NCBI RefSeq assembly: GCF_000004195.4
Contig: NC_030678.2
Span: 137,083,047 to 137,147,046, forward strand
Direction: 5' to 3'
Source: Xenopus tropicalis
Lineage: Eukaryota > Chordata > Amphibia > Anura > Pipidae
DNA length: 64,000 nucleotides
Under the pieces are notes generated by a model. It searched no databases. It saw only the letters and a program-made list of their open reading frames with translations, and was not told where the DNA came from. Shown here piece by piece: positions 21,490 to 34,389 of this stretch; position 1 is the stretch's first letter; every line of letters starts with the position of its first letter. The position numbers were made by a program, and so were the translations under genes.

Positions 21490-22572
21490 AGGAGTGCACC
21501 TGCTGTTCACCATGCTGATCAGAAGTATCAGTAGTAAGTGTCAGCTGTGCGTATGTTTGACATTTTTATATAAGAGAATTTCTCTGGCACAAGGGCTGTT
21601 ATTATACAAGGGCATTACCATAAAATAAGAGCGACCACAAACCACAAAAATATATGGCTATTTTGCTTACAATCTTACTTTCAGGGTATACAGACAACAG
21701 TGGCATTTGGCAGCCATATTTTTCATATCGGTGCCTTAAGGCCTCCCACTGAAACAGGAATCTGCTAGCTAAATCTGTGTACGCTTGTGGTGCCAAGTGG
21801 ATGTATCCATGTGTCCTAGAGCACTGTGACCCTGGGATTTGAATGTGACTGCCCCCAAAATTGGGCTTCAGCCTAAGAATATTAATTCTGTCATTGTACG
21901 AGGCAGCTAATCCACATTCTGATCCGCATCAGGGTAAGACTTTTACAAAAGATGTAAATAAAAGGAAAACTAGATTCCCCAAATCTCCCGGGGATAATCG
22001 GAAGGAATGCCAGTCACATGAAGGGAGTAAAGCTCTCGGAGAATTGGCCTTTGTATCTGAAGCTGAATTCATCCTGAAACACACAGAGGTGTAATGAATG
22101 AATCAGAGCTTTTTCTTTTCAATTTAAAAAAGTATTGCACATAAACAAATAAAACTAATTTGCATGATATTGAACACCACAATAGAAACAATAGTCTATT
22201 GTGGAGTTTATTTTTAACCTTGTTTATTTTATGTAAAGATTGACCTCACCGCTGTAACATATTTGTAATGGGTAGCTTGATATCATATCTACAAAGGAGC
22301 CAAGTGCAAGGGAACAATTTATCAGCTAGGAACTATAAGTTGCTACAAGTGACTATATAGTGAATGATGTACCCCCTATTGTCAAATATAAGGATATTAT
22401 AAATTACATCAGAGTTCCATGACCACAAGGCCAAAGGCCTTATATATAATTATATAATTAAGCAAAGATTATAATTGATAACATAACTAAGCATTATTTG
22501 TAAGTATATAATTTATAGTATTTTTATGACTTTTGTGTATTATAAGTATATAATCAGCTCTAAGCTAACTAA
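21490..22572. other. Intergenic, no recognised feature
   Basis: Unremarkable AT-rich sequence with no coding match. Short open frames here lack conserved motifs and splice context. Confidence 0.5.
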
Positions 22573-23024
22573 AGGTGGCCATACACGGACCGATTTTTTA
22601 CTTACAAACGACCGATTCCCGAACGATCCGATGCTATCGTTAAGTTATCGTATAGTTGGTGGTGTACGAACGATCGTCGGCCCACTAAACGAGCCGACAT
22701 TATCGTCCCCAAAATCGATCGGCCAGGTTTAAAAATTTTGGTCGTTTAACGATAAAATCTGCCAGTTGGTGTGAGTGTCAGACATTTGTCTTTCAACGAT
22801 TGTTCTCTGCGCATGTCACGATTGCCAGCAGCAGAAGTCAACGACATCGATCGTACGTAGATGTACGATCGTAGGTATTTTACGATAATGATGCGACAAA
22901 ATCTTTCCCGAATTATCGTTGCCCGTGGATGGCATATCGTATGGGAACTCGATCGCCATACGATCGTTTGTCGATATAATCGTTCATCGCACAACGAGCG
23001 AAATCGCCTCGTGTATGGCCACCT
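22573..23024. repeat. GGCCATACACG-family MITE, long CpG-rich variant
   Basis: The ends are AGGTGGCCATACACG and CGTGTATGGCCACCT. The interior differs from the other copies and is packed with CGAT and CGTACG words. It is flanked by TAA (left) and TTA (right). Retained CpGs in a methylated genome suggest a recent arrival or protection from deamination. Confidence 0.75.
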
Positions 23025-23445
23025 TTACTAAGTAAGTTCCCCCTTTAATAAAACCCTTTTGCACCACACCAAATGACATGTATTTCTGCAGGCACTATAA
23101 TTCTAACAGTGCCATTTCATTTGCTAACAAATTCATACTGGGGTGATTTTCTGCTTATTTGAGTGAATTGGCCAACAATGTGTTGTAAACATTGCTCCAT
23201 ATTGCAAATGATAACTAAATAGATAGTGACCTGAATCCCTGTTGGATCTCTATGGTGCAACAACGGTGTATCAAGGGAATTGAATTATTTTCTCCTAGTA
23301 GGGGCTATGTAGCTAGTTTGGTTACCTGTATTTTTACATGTAGGGCCCTATCCATTCTTCTGTTTACAACAACCCCCTCTTTATTAAATGTGGGAATTGT
23401 AATTGTAGTTGCTGCAATTTCCCCCAAGGTAAATACTGTCCCTTA

Positions 23446-23749
23446 AGCTGGGCATACACGCAACCTCGTTTCGTACGATATTCAGTGCGTGTATGGCAAC
23501 TCGGCGAGACGACCGATATCGCAGAAGGCTGCAGATATCAGTCAACTTGCCTATCGGCTCAGGCGCCATCGATGGTGCCCGAGCAAAATCTATGTTCAGG
23601 GTTGAAACGGCAGAAGGAGGTAGAAATTCTATTGTTTCTACCTCCATAAATGACAATTCAGCCCTGAACGTCAGTGGCGGGTTGGAACGATCTTTCGTGC
23701 GACTAATGGTCGCACGAAATATCGAAAATCACCACGTGTGTGGCCAGCT
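23446..23749. repeat. GGCCATACACG-family MITE
   Basis: It runs from AGCTGGGCATACACG to GTGTGTGGCCAGCT. It shares CTCGTTTCGTACGATATTC, GGCGCCATCG-like and GGAGGTAGAAAT blocks with other copies, including the short internal palindrome around GAGGTAGAAA and TTTCTACCTC. Confidence 0.75.
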
Positions 23750-26700
23750 ATAGGGATTCCTTCAGCTATCCATGCTAGAGCTCTATGTGAACTAATAGCA
23801 GCTACACAGCCTGGAAATACACTAAACAAAATTACTATAAAGGTTAGGGTGAAGGGCTTAAAAATGATAGGCCTTAACCCTGTTGATATCTATGTTCCCT
23901 TAACCAACTAGGCATTGGAAACACACTGTCCTAGTACAGGACTCCATGACTGTATCATTGTTCTCAACACTTCATTTTATAAGAGTATCGTGTACTAAGC
24001 TAACCCTGCTGATTTTGCTCCAATAAATGACAAATCTCTACTGTCAGGCTGCTGCATTTCCTGCTCAACACTCAGGTTTGTGTATAAAAGCCATTTGTAT
24101 GATTATAATAATAACGAGAGGTATTAGGGATTCAGCTAGAGACAAAACAGCAGCATCAGCCTATAAAGCTTAAAAGACTATTACAACTGAAAGGACACAG
24201 TTATTGAGAAGCAGGTTTCGGCCAGTTGTAGTTTGACTTTCAGTAACTGGATTGTGGGTGGCCTTTGCAGATCTCTGTGCTGCCCATTGCTTTGGCAGAA
24301 GCCTATAAAACATTGTGCCAGTCACATGAATGGAAAGGCATACACAGACAGTCATGTACAGTAATTAATTTGGCAGGAACAACACTTAGATACAACTTTG
24401 TACTTGCTTGTGTCCCCTGAATATCTGCCACAATTTCTTGTTATCTTTGCTGCTGGTGAAACGTTCCAACTTCCAGCTGCACTTGGGACACTGCTGAGCT
24501 TGAAGCACCCAAATGTTTGGCACATACTGTGCTACCCTATGTCAGTGGTACCAAGGCTTAAAAGGATCATAGTTTTCACTTGGATACTACTGGGCACTTT
24601 ATATTAAGGAAAGAGTAGACACCCCTCAGTATAATCATAGTATGCATTAAACAGTGCTAAAACATATCTGTTACTTTGCATTACCTGAATGGCAACCACA
24701 GGCAAACTGCAAGGGTAGAGTGTACAGAAAGCCATGGGAGACATTGGATCCAGACCAAGGTGTTAAGGTGGCCATTAAGATCTGCTGAATATTTCTCCTG
24801 ACATGCCCACTTAAGGCGAGCGATATGGCCCTAGGGCCAAATGATCAAATTATGAGGGGTAAAGAAGCCATCAGAGCAAGGACTGCATCAGTGAGATCAC
24901 TATCAGCGCTATCACATATAATGTATATTATGACTGCAGGAAACCGACAAGGCACCACAGATAAATCAAAGTTGTTTTCCTTGGTTAGGGAATGCACTGG
25001 CCCAGGGCAAAAACAAAGTAAGTCCCTCCATGTTTCTTACCAGGCATCCCTAGTGCATACTCAGTCATGCAGATACAAGTCTAAATATTCCTAGGGACCA
25101 CTTGGAAAGCAAACAACCACAGCAGTGCCGCACTGTTGTACTTTTTTCCTTGGGCCGGTGTATGTTTTTTTCTTAAAATGGGTACTGGCCTATAGAAAAA
25201 AAAATATCAATCAGATTTACTGAGGGGTGCATGACATATTAGCCCAGTTAATTGGGCTTTCCTTGTCCTTTAGATAGATAGCCTGTTTGCCTACACACAT
25301 ATAGAAAATATATACGAAATAAGCAAAGCAGATATAAAATCAGTTGGCCTGTGCCACACTGGAAATAGTTTTTGCTGGCGTTTTTTTAGCCAGAGAAGCT
25401 CCTCTTAGTTGCTGTACAGCCTTAGTGGAATCTGCCAAAAACACATAGAGGCAAGGGGGTTACAGAAAATTAAGTTTTTAGGATTTTCTGCTCCATATCC
25501 AGTTGTTACCACTTGTGATGATAGGCTGTAAGGCAACATTCAAGCACTTCTACACCGACGAAGAACACACCCCCTGTGTGCCACCAGCCTTAGGCACCCA
25601 AATCTGCCTCACAATTTGGTTATGAATGATAAATTCCTGTTACCAGCCACAAAAAGCACATTTGAGTAATTTGGCCAATTTCCATTTGAAAAACACCAGT
25701 GTGTCCCAAGCCTAAAAGAGTGTAAGTAAATTATTTGGAAATAACAGGTGCAAACTATAAGAAACATTACACTTCCCAACTGTGCACATTATTGTACTGT
25801 GTGACCCCCCCCCCCTCCTTCATACAGTATGTTGTTGTTTGACTTTAAAAAAAAGTGCCTTGACTGAGAGTAGCTGCAAAGCATGCTCTCCATTAACACC
25901 GTGTTGCACAGAGGGGCATAAAGTTTCCCTTAAAACTAAAGGCAGGATTCTCAGCAGGTTCAGGCTCTTCCCTGCACATTACACCCCATGTGCTTTGAGC
26001 CCTTTGACATCTATAATTGCCACTATGTATAAAAGCTGTAATTATTAGTCTGTAGTGGTACTCTTTAGTGCCAGATAAACGCTGAAGAACATTAGTATCC
26101 TGGTTCAGTTATCTCTATGTGCCCTCGCTGCAGAATCTGATAGTTTGTCAGGGTGATAGAAAACATATAAGGCAGACCTGTCAGATTAGATTCCTTCCTT
26201 CTGTTGCAGGAACACATATGTAGAGCATAGCCGTGTTTATCCTTTCCCAAATACTTCACGTTCTCAGGATTATCTCATTGCACTTGGCAAAATGTTAACA
26301 GCTTTTTCTCGGCTTGTTTTAAATCACAGTGGAGATCGTGTCATTGGAGACATTAGGCTGCGGCACTGATTGTCTTATGACTCCCTTATAATAAACAGAT
26401 CCATTGGTTGTCCCAAAGATGTGTAATCATCAGCAGGCATGTAGGCCTTACATAGCACAGCCATGTGGAATCATGCACTGACTGATCCACTTAAAACTCT
26501 TCCCCCTTTCCAAAAAGAAATGTTTCAGGGGCAAAAATCAAGATTTTCCCAGCACAGCAGGGACCTGTGGAAAGGATACTCACAGGGTTCTGAGAGGCTC
26601 TAACTAGGTCAGTCTCAACTCATGCTGAGTTATATGCCTGCTGTGTGCCTTGTATTGATCTCATGCTTTTTCCACTTTTTAAGAGCACATCAGAACACAT

Positions 26701-27401
26701 CAGATTGACTTTTGCATCAATGTTTTTCCCTTCTTCCTTTTCAAGTCTCTCTTGGTTCAGACTTTTTGGTGGATGGACAGGTTGTACCACTTTGGAAAGT
26801 AACAGGACACTTCTAAATTGTATTGGTGTGCAACCCTCATTCTTTCCTGCCTGTTACTGGGTAGTGACACTAGAGAAACCATTAAAGGAACAAGCTATGC
26901 TAAAAATGAAGTCATTACTCTTGACATAATACTTGTACCTGTACATTTGAAAAATGGTTTCTTTGAAGCAGAAGTCCTGGTATGTATAGTAATAAGTAAG
27001 TAACTTATATAAGTAAGTCATAAGTAACCTATCAGCTCCTTTGCATTCAGCTTTCTTTCAGCTGTGGTCTAAATTTAGATAATACCCATGAATTATATAA
27101 AAACAAAAGGCCAATCAAACTTAAACATGCATATATTTTCAAATAAAATAAACTGCATTGGAAAGTGTGTCCACCTCTTCAAAGAGCAGACTAAGGCTTA
27201 AAGGCACACTACTAGGAACTTTCTCTGTCTCTTTAGAATCTGGTGGAGAAAATCTAATCCACTGGCTTCCATCCCTTGCAGTAAGTGAACTGATATGTGG
27301 CAGGCTTTGGTGCAAAGTATGTATTTTTGCATCAAAATTTGCCCCCTGTGTGATGTGGCCGATGTGGAGTGGAAGACAGATTAGCCTAGTGTGTTACTAG
27401 C
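23750..27401. other. Intergenic, nothing assignable
   Basis: No coding match on either strand. There is a solo MITE end fragment at about 24766-24780 (AAGGTGGCCATTAAG) and a C run at about 25807. Open frames at 24825, 25782 and 26645 show no conserved motif. Confidence 0.5.
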
Positions 27402-28022
27402 TTAAAGGGATACAGCCATGATTTTTATGGTGTTGTTTTTATTACTAAATTATACTGTGCACATAACAAATAATTCACTCTACCATTTGAATTTTTGTTG
27501 AATAAATGTATTTTTTTAGTTGTAATATTGGTGTGTAGGCGCCATCTCAGTGCATTGTGCCTGAGTCTGAGCTTTCAGAAGGAGCCAGCGCTACACATTA
27601 GAACTGCTTTCAGGCAACCTATTGTTTCTCCTACTAAATGTAATTGAAGTAGTCATGGCAAGACTTGGGTGTTTTACTATTGAGTGCTATTCACTAATCT
27701 ATCACTAGTTGGGCATTAGAACATTTTTAGCAATGCAGGTGTCAGCGAGCTGTTATTTTGTTACCTGCCTATTGTTCAGCTCAGACTGCTGAGGGGGAAG
27801 ATATTATTTGCAGCGCAGCAGTAAAGAGTGATTGAAGTTTATTAGAGCACATGGCTGAGGGCATTAGGAATCTAACAACATGTCTATCCCTAGGTCAAAT
27901 TTCAAAATTAAATATAAAAAAAATCTGTTTGCTGTTTTGAAAAACAAGTTTTTGCAGGAGCAGTGCTATTAACTGATGTGTTTTGCAAAAAAACATGTTT
28001 TCCCAAAATAAAATCCCTTTAA
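27402..28022. repeat. T2-type MITE, about 620 bp
   Basis: The left end is TTAAAGGGATACAGCCATG; the right end reads AAAATCCCTTTAA. A middle segment (GAGTGCTATTCACTAATC through CAGGTGTCAGCGAGCTG) recurs at 42865-42975 outside any visible element, so the family has other copies here. No coding content. Confidence 0.7.
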
Positions 28023-29849
28023 GTTAACATTATGCTTTAGGCCATTTTTATTTTCTGGTGTTAAGGGGCTGCAACTGTACTTACACAGCTGAAATGCACC
28101 ACAGTTTTCTTTCAATATTTTATCAGTTATATGTTGAAACTGTTGTTTGCTCTCTTCTGTTACTAAATGTTTATTCAGGGGGCGAATAGCCAAGCTGCTG
28201 TGGGAGTGCAAGGAGCCCTGGCTGGGTTTATTGGTTGATAATTATAGGCACAGAAAATGACTGTTCCAGACTGGCAGTTAGACATAGCTGCATGCTATCA
28301 GCATACGACTCAAAAAAAATGTTCTTGTTGTGCCTGCAGCCAGAAGCATTGAATCCATCCCTCCCAAAAAAATGTAAAGAGGGACAATCACATCCCCTAA
28401 ATACCACTCCCCTTTTACAAAATTTGGCAAAATTTGGCAATTTGGTCTCCCAAGAGACCTGTTTAGATTATTAGTTACAATTGTATCTCAGTGCAGGTGT
28501 TGCCTGTTGAGTATTTTGGGTTTTTTGCCAAAAGCTACTTACTTATTTAACAAAGTTTGAGAAACGTTGTATCTTTTTTTAGCATTCAGTGCAGGAGATC
28601 AAAGGGAAATGAGGGACTTTTCAGTAAGAATCCGAGACTGCGGGTTGAGCTGTTAAAAGAGGGACTGTCCCGGGAAAATCAGAACAGTTGGGAGGCATTT
28701 GAACTGGCTGGGTGCAGGCACAGGCAGCTGGTACCTGCCAACTAATGCGAGACTTGGCATTTGTTGGCGGATATTGGCTGCATGTGCCGGCACCCGGGCG
28801 GATTCAGTGCTTTTGGGTGCCACAGCACAACAAGAAGATTTTTTTAAGTCTACGGTCAGATTGTCAGCCTGCGCTGGCACAGTATTTTGAGGTTACAAAG
28901 CAACAAGCACTGTACCCCTGTGACAAAAACACGACTGTTTACCATTGTGTAAATGATTCATTCCCCTAGTATACTTGAACAAGATGGCCGGATGGATGGG
29001 GCCAGGCAGTTAGCAGGGCAGCAATCAAGAAGCCAAGGCACCACTGTAGGCTCTTTTGTAGCAGCTAATGGCCCAAGTGGCAATCTGGCTAGCAGTTCCA
29101 TGGCTCACAAGACAAAGTATGGGGTTGTCAATGCTTTTAATGGATTGAAACAAAACATTTTTTTTTACTGATTTTTGAGTAGTACAGGAGTTTATAATTT
29201 GCACAAGCCAAAGTGAGCCGGCTGTATCTCCCAACACAGAGAATGCCACCAGAGTGTCTTTGCTATTAATGTGCTATTAATGTGACTCTCAAAGGGAAGG
29301 GGCACCGTTTTTGGGGGACTATCCATTTCCATGTCAGATTCAATACCATTAATATTTAATCATGTAATCTCCACCACTGTTAATAAGTGAACCAATGTCC
29401 ACTGTGCTATCTTACCCCCCATACCAGAAGCATCACAGTGCCTCTGCTACATGTTAGTGCAATCCAGTGAAACCAATTACTGATATTTACTAAAATATAT
29501 TGATTCCATTTGTACACACACAGATAAAGAAAGATAAAGAATAAACAGTGCTCAGGTTATAGGAAGATGAACTTAGTAGAAGAAAGGAAACTAAATAAGA
29601 CAATGGATATGGTTTATTACAATTGCCAAATGAATTGTCTCTTTCATGGCATCTCTTTTGAGTGAATATACAGTATATATATTCATATTTCCTGGTATGC
29701 TGCTGTAACTTGCAATGCTCTGCAAAGCGTTAACAACCCATTCTCCTCCCCACCTCCTACTCCAAGAAATAAATCTAGGAAAATCTCTCCTTTAAAGCTG
29801 ATGGACTTTGGCTACACAGCAGTGCTTGCCTTCACTCCCCTGCCAGAGC
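28023..29849. other. Intergenic with a dispersed repeat at 28581-28700
   Basis: The segment 28581-28700 is the inverted counterpart of 769-885. GGCAAAATTT is repeated in tandem at about 28423-28440. The remainder shows no gene or named repeat. Confidence 0.45.
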
Positions 29850-29962
29850 TCATCACTGACAAAAAGAGGTAGATTAGAAAACAAGCTCAATCTGCTTACA
29901 GGGGAACTGAGGATCCCACTCCACCCAGCAGCCAGTATCCCAGGACTGAAGGGATCGCTAAG
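29850..29962 (+). other. rdh5: Candidate rdh5 5' UTR exon (start uncertain)
   Basis: The acceptor immediately before the rdh5 start codon (36220-36221) shows that a noncoding exon lies upstream. A segment ending CGCTAAG at 29962 is followed by GTAGGTGC, a good donor. The sequence before it is not obviously repetitive. This is a guess from splice signals alone, and the start is not defined. Confidence 0.25.
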
Positions 29963-30767
29963 GTAGGTGCATTCATAGATTCAACTCATGGCTTTGGTCC
30001 TACAAAACAAGCACCTGTAGAAGAATGTAAGGTCCAGTAAATATTTTTCTTATGGTACAGGGTCTGAAACACATATAGTGCTCACTGGGGGATGCTGCTA
30101 GGATTTGCAAGCTGTATAAGGGGCAGTTACCTATAGCCCCATTTGAAACTGGAAACTACAGCTAAGTATGTGGGCAGGAAACTGTTGTTCTGTTGGGCTC
30201 TTTTGTGGGGAGGTAGGTGATAGTCATTGCTCGGCTGTAAGTCACTGACGGATATCAGTCAATACAGGGTCAGTACATGCTATTAATATTTAACTGGCAC
30301 CTAGCCGGAGAGAGAAATGGAACTGAAGCAAGGAAGTGTCAGCAAAGCAAGGAACCCTCTTGTGTATATGTGTTACTGTGCTTGCACCTTATTCTCCTTG
30401 TAATTAAACTATGTATTCCTTGCCCTCTATTGTGCTATAAGGTAACTTAGTATTGTACATTCCACACTAGTGCGTGTTCTCTACTAATGAGCCATGGATT
30501 TGGCCACTATTCTATAATAGGCTTGTTATGCCCCGCTATAAGGAATAATTGGATTTCAACAATTGCTTTGTCACAGTGTCTTGTTTGTATCCATCATGTT
30601 ACTTGTAAGTCCTATTCCCATGATTCCCCCAACCTCCCCTACCTTGTGTTGCGCTGTGGCACAGTGTTCCAGCTGGGAGATGGTTATGAGAAAAAGTGCA
30701 GGAAAAATTGGGAACTGCCTTAGTGCATTATTGTGCTTATGTGCTCCATCTTTGTCTTTTTTTGCAG

Positions 30768-30818
30768 GATTCTCCCTGGTTCTGGTGCATGAAGAACAGT
30801 GTACAGCATTCACTAAAG
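30768..30818 (+). other. rdh5: Candidate small noncoding exon upstream of rdh5
   Basis: A 51-bp segment is preceded by TTTGTCTTTTTTTGCAG and ends CACTAAAG before GTAAAGG, a strong acceptor and donor pair on the rdh5 strand. It could be a second 5' UTR exon of rdh5, or an exon of a readthrough transcript from bloc1s1. Transcript evidence is lacking. Confidence 0.25.
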
Positions 30819-31049
30819 GTAAAGGGGCACCTGTAAATATGGGGCATTAGCTAACTGCAAATTTTTTGTTTCTGCTGCTTTATTTCACAATTATCCAAGG
30901 GCAATTTTAAAATGTAATTTTTAAAATGTTCTCAGCAATTGGTCTTTATTTTTTTATTTCGTATATGTAACCCTAGTTTAGCCGAGGCTCCAGTTCTTAC
31001 TTAGCAAACACACTGGTTGGATTGGATACCCCTTGTCAGCTGGGCCCTC

Positions 31050-31476
31050 CCATTAGTGTGTATAGAAAGGGAGTGGTGGTGTTGGACTACACAACTCAGA
31101 TGCACAAACAGGATTTTGGACCCCAGAGGTTCTTAGCCAGATAACTAATGTTTATTTAGCAAAAACAGGGAAAGCCAGTAGTACCAAGGTATCAATATGA
31201 GGTTGTATGGCCATAGCAGTAGTTACTGACAGAGCAAAACTCACTGACACCACCTTACAGACAGACCTGGCAGGATCCCTCTTCACCTCTGTGACACCTC
31301 CAATCTATTACTTCAATTATGGAGCTTAGAACCAAATGCTCCCTTCTTAGAGAATACAGTCCAAACCTACCTGGGCCAATAGGGGCAACCTATCCCACCC
31401 ATGTACCTAGATTAAAGGACCAGAAACAGGGGTAAAAATCACACTGTAGGGGGATTAAACCTGAGGGACCCCTACA
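31050..31476 (-). repeat. Possible solo LTR, minus strand
   Basis: Read on the minus strand it starts TGTAGGGGTCCC and contains AATAAACATTAG before a block CCTCTGGGGTCC, the same order as 34390-35175. TATAG lies at both edges (31059-31063 and 31477-31481) and may be a 5-bp target duplication, but the inner end does not close in CA. Classification is tentative. Confidence 0.35.
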
Positions 31477-31734
31477 TATAGTTTTTTTAATTTTATGCCT
31501 TCTAGTAAAGTGTGGGTCAGAACCTTTCTGACATGCATCAACCCTAACCTGCCCCTGCTCAACCCACACCTAGCCCAGCCCAAAAGGGGCTTCAAGACAC
31601 AAGTTTAACCTACTCCTTTGCTGACATCAGAGATAACATCAGAGGGAAGGGTGGGCTTTGTAAATGCTATACCACCAAAGAAGGGGCTTTCTGGAGCCCA
31701 GCCCAATGCACAAATAAAGAGTAAAGGTGGCCAT

Positions 31735-32066
31735 ACACGCACTGATATTATCGTACGAAACCTAGTTTCGTACGATAATCGGTGCGTGTATGGCATGTCG
31801 GCGAGTCGACCGATATCGCAGGAAGCTGCCGATATCGGACGACTCGCCGATCGGACAAGTTTGAAAATTTTGATCGGGCGCCATAGAAGGCGCCTGACCA
31901 AAATTCTCCCTTCAGAGCTGAATCGGCAGAAGGAGGTAGAAATCCTATTGTTTCTACCTCCTTACCTGCCGATTCAGCCCTGAATGGTGTGTGGCGGATC
32001 TTACGATGTTTCGTGCGACCGATGGTCGTACGAAACATCGTCGGATTGCCACGTGTATGGCCACCT
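31735..32066. repeat. GGCCATACACG-family MITE with TAA target duplication
   Basis: The ends are AGGTGGCCATACACG and CGTGTATGGCCACCT, flanked on both sides by TAA (31732-31734 and 32067-32069). The interior has several nested palindromes (CGTACGAAACCTAGTTTCGT; GAGGTAGAAA and TTTCTACCTC; ACGATGTTTCGT). TAA at both edges also occurs at 40594 and 54179, pointing to a 3-bp TWA target as in PIF/Harbinger transposons. Confidence 0.85.
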
Positions 32067-32069
32067 TAA

Positions 32070-34380
32070 TATCTGCTGCAGCTGCACCCAGACTGAACCC
32101 AAAGTGGTGAGCATTCTTTCAGTCGGAACCTTATCTGACCAGCGGGTATAACCCTTGAGTCCATAATTATTGCCTTAATCTTCTGCCTCTTCCCAGCTTT
32201 TAAATGGAAGGGGGGGGGGTGGGGGGTCACTGACCCTGGCAGCCCAAATTGCACCTCTGCAAGGCGCTGAAATACAATTATATTTACTTTGTATTACTTC
32301 TTTTTCTATCCAGACCCTCTCTAGGGTATTGGGTAAACTGGACCATTGTCTCAGAATAGCACTGTCTGCATCAAACTAAAAGTTAATTTAAAGGTGAACA
32401 ACCCCTCTGACAGCTCTGGCTGTAAAATGTGCGGTGCCGGTTGTCCATATCCTGACTGCCATTGCTGTTCATTTTATGTTTCTGGGATGTTCTTAGAATT
32501 CTGTTGCACCACTAGTGTCTAGACCAGATCAAATGGCTCAGAAGGGAAGTAATTAAAATAAAGAAATTAAGCATGCAATATTTGTATGCAGTCTCTGAGG
32601 GATATTCTGAACTATGTATCCCCAACTCTAATGCTTCCATAGCAATAAACTCGAAAAACTCTTACAATTATTAAAGGGTAAATGTACAGATAAAAATATG
32701 TGGTTCATATCCCTAAAATATTTATAATAAAAATAACTAAATCAATAAAAAATATACACCACTGTTTTAACTGGGGGTCCAAATTAAAGTTATAGGAGGA
32801 TCATAAAAAGTTACCCAAAACAATTCAAGCTCATAAGTTATCCATTGTACAGACTACATTATTTCTGCAGCCATGCATCTTAGCTGATTAGTGATTAAAG
32901 GGGAACTATTGTAAAAATTATTGTGCCATATTTGTACCTACCTTATTAGAGGAAAAATGGAAGAAAGTTGGTCCAAACACAAAACTGAGACATGCAGAAA
33001 TGCAGATAGGGTAAAACAGCACCTTGTCTGCTACATTGAAATAAAATAGAGTTAAACAACGGATGGTAACTGGATGCTTGTAACTGTTAGTAACATGTAT
33101 CAAATCCACCCAGTATGATCTGAATGATAAATACAGTTTGTATGAACTGGGGATAATTGGATCAGGACACATGCTTCTTGTGAGAGGCAGCGCAGGAAGG
33201 GCACAGCAGGAAACAGCATAGGCATACAATGGTGGGCAGAGCCTTAAAACGATTTGATAAACCTGCTCTGTAAAAAGAATAAAACTGCAAGGAGTAGCTG
33301 TAGGGGGTTACAACAGCAGGGCCGCTCCTGCCATAAGGTGAGAACCTTGCTTCAGGGGACAGGGAGCAACCAGTTACCAGTTGTGGCAAAAATCCACCTC
33401 TGTGCAAAGCTCAAATTTGGCTCTGCTAGTGCAGAGAGCCCAATATGTTTCTCTTTAATAACTATTTGGTCCCCTCTGGCCACCTCAGCGCTAAAATTGT
33501 AAGTGCGGGGCAGGAGAGAGGGGGTGGCATAGGGGACATTGCCTTAGGTGGCAGCAGCCCCAGGATTGCCGCTGTACAACAGTTGCGCCAGTTCAACCTT
33601 CAGCTTGTGGCACACATTTCATTTTTATTACAGTTCAGGGGCAGATTTTAGTGTTTTGATGCCACATAATTACACATTTTGGACTGAATGCCCAAATAAT
33701 TGTTTCAATTGTCTGAGGCCACACAGAAGTACAAAACAACAGGTATTTTCATCATAGTACAACAAATAAAGTGTAAATGGGCCAGTGCCAATCCTATATG
33801 CAGGCAACTGGGCTGTCAGATAGGGTGGGGTTAAGAACCTGCTGGCAGATGGGACTCCCGCTCCTGGGTTCATGGGCTTCTTAAGGCCAGCAGCAATATA
33901 ATGTTACCCACACCTCCCTAGCATTACATACAGGACAGATGGCTCTTGCAGCAGAAATACTTGGCACAAATGCCAGGATTTCCATCAACATCACCTAATA
34001 GTGATTTGCTTTTGGTATAAATTTAAAACAAAATTATATTTTATGCTTATATTTCTGTTTTATGCTGTTGATGTACACATAAATATATGTATATCACTCT
34101 GCATTTAGGGCATCTAAATGTCGGAATTAGTAATGCAGCTGTACTGCAGCAAGATATAAATCTGATTCATAGGTTTATCTGTCTTTTAAATTATGTAATT
34201 TTTGTATTTTTTTAGGGAAAAATGCAAAATTGGTTATTTCTTTATACTAGAAATACATGTAACACCTATTTGGCCTATTTAAAGACAAATCCAGGCTAGT
34301 AGTATAATGGAGAGCATGGGTTACATGCGACACTTAATACAAAGGAGTGAGCCTCCGCTATATGGGAGAATTAGGATGGA
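32070..34380. other. Intergenic, little recognised
   Basis: A T2-like start TTAAAGGGGAACTATTG lies at about 32897 without a clear partner, and a G run at about 32207-32226. No coding exon is seen. Confidence 0.45.
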
Positions 34381-34389
34381 GTGAGGGTG

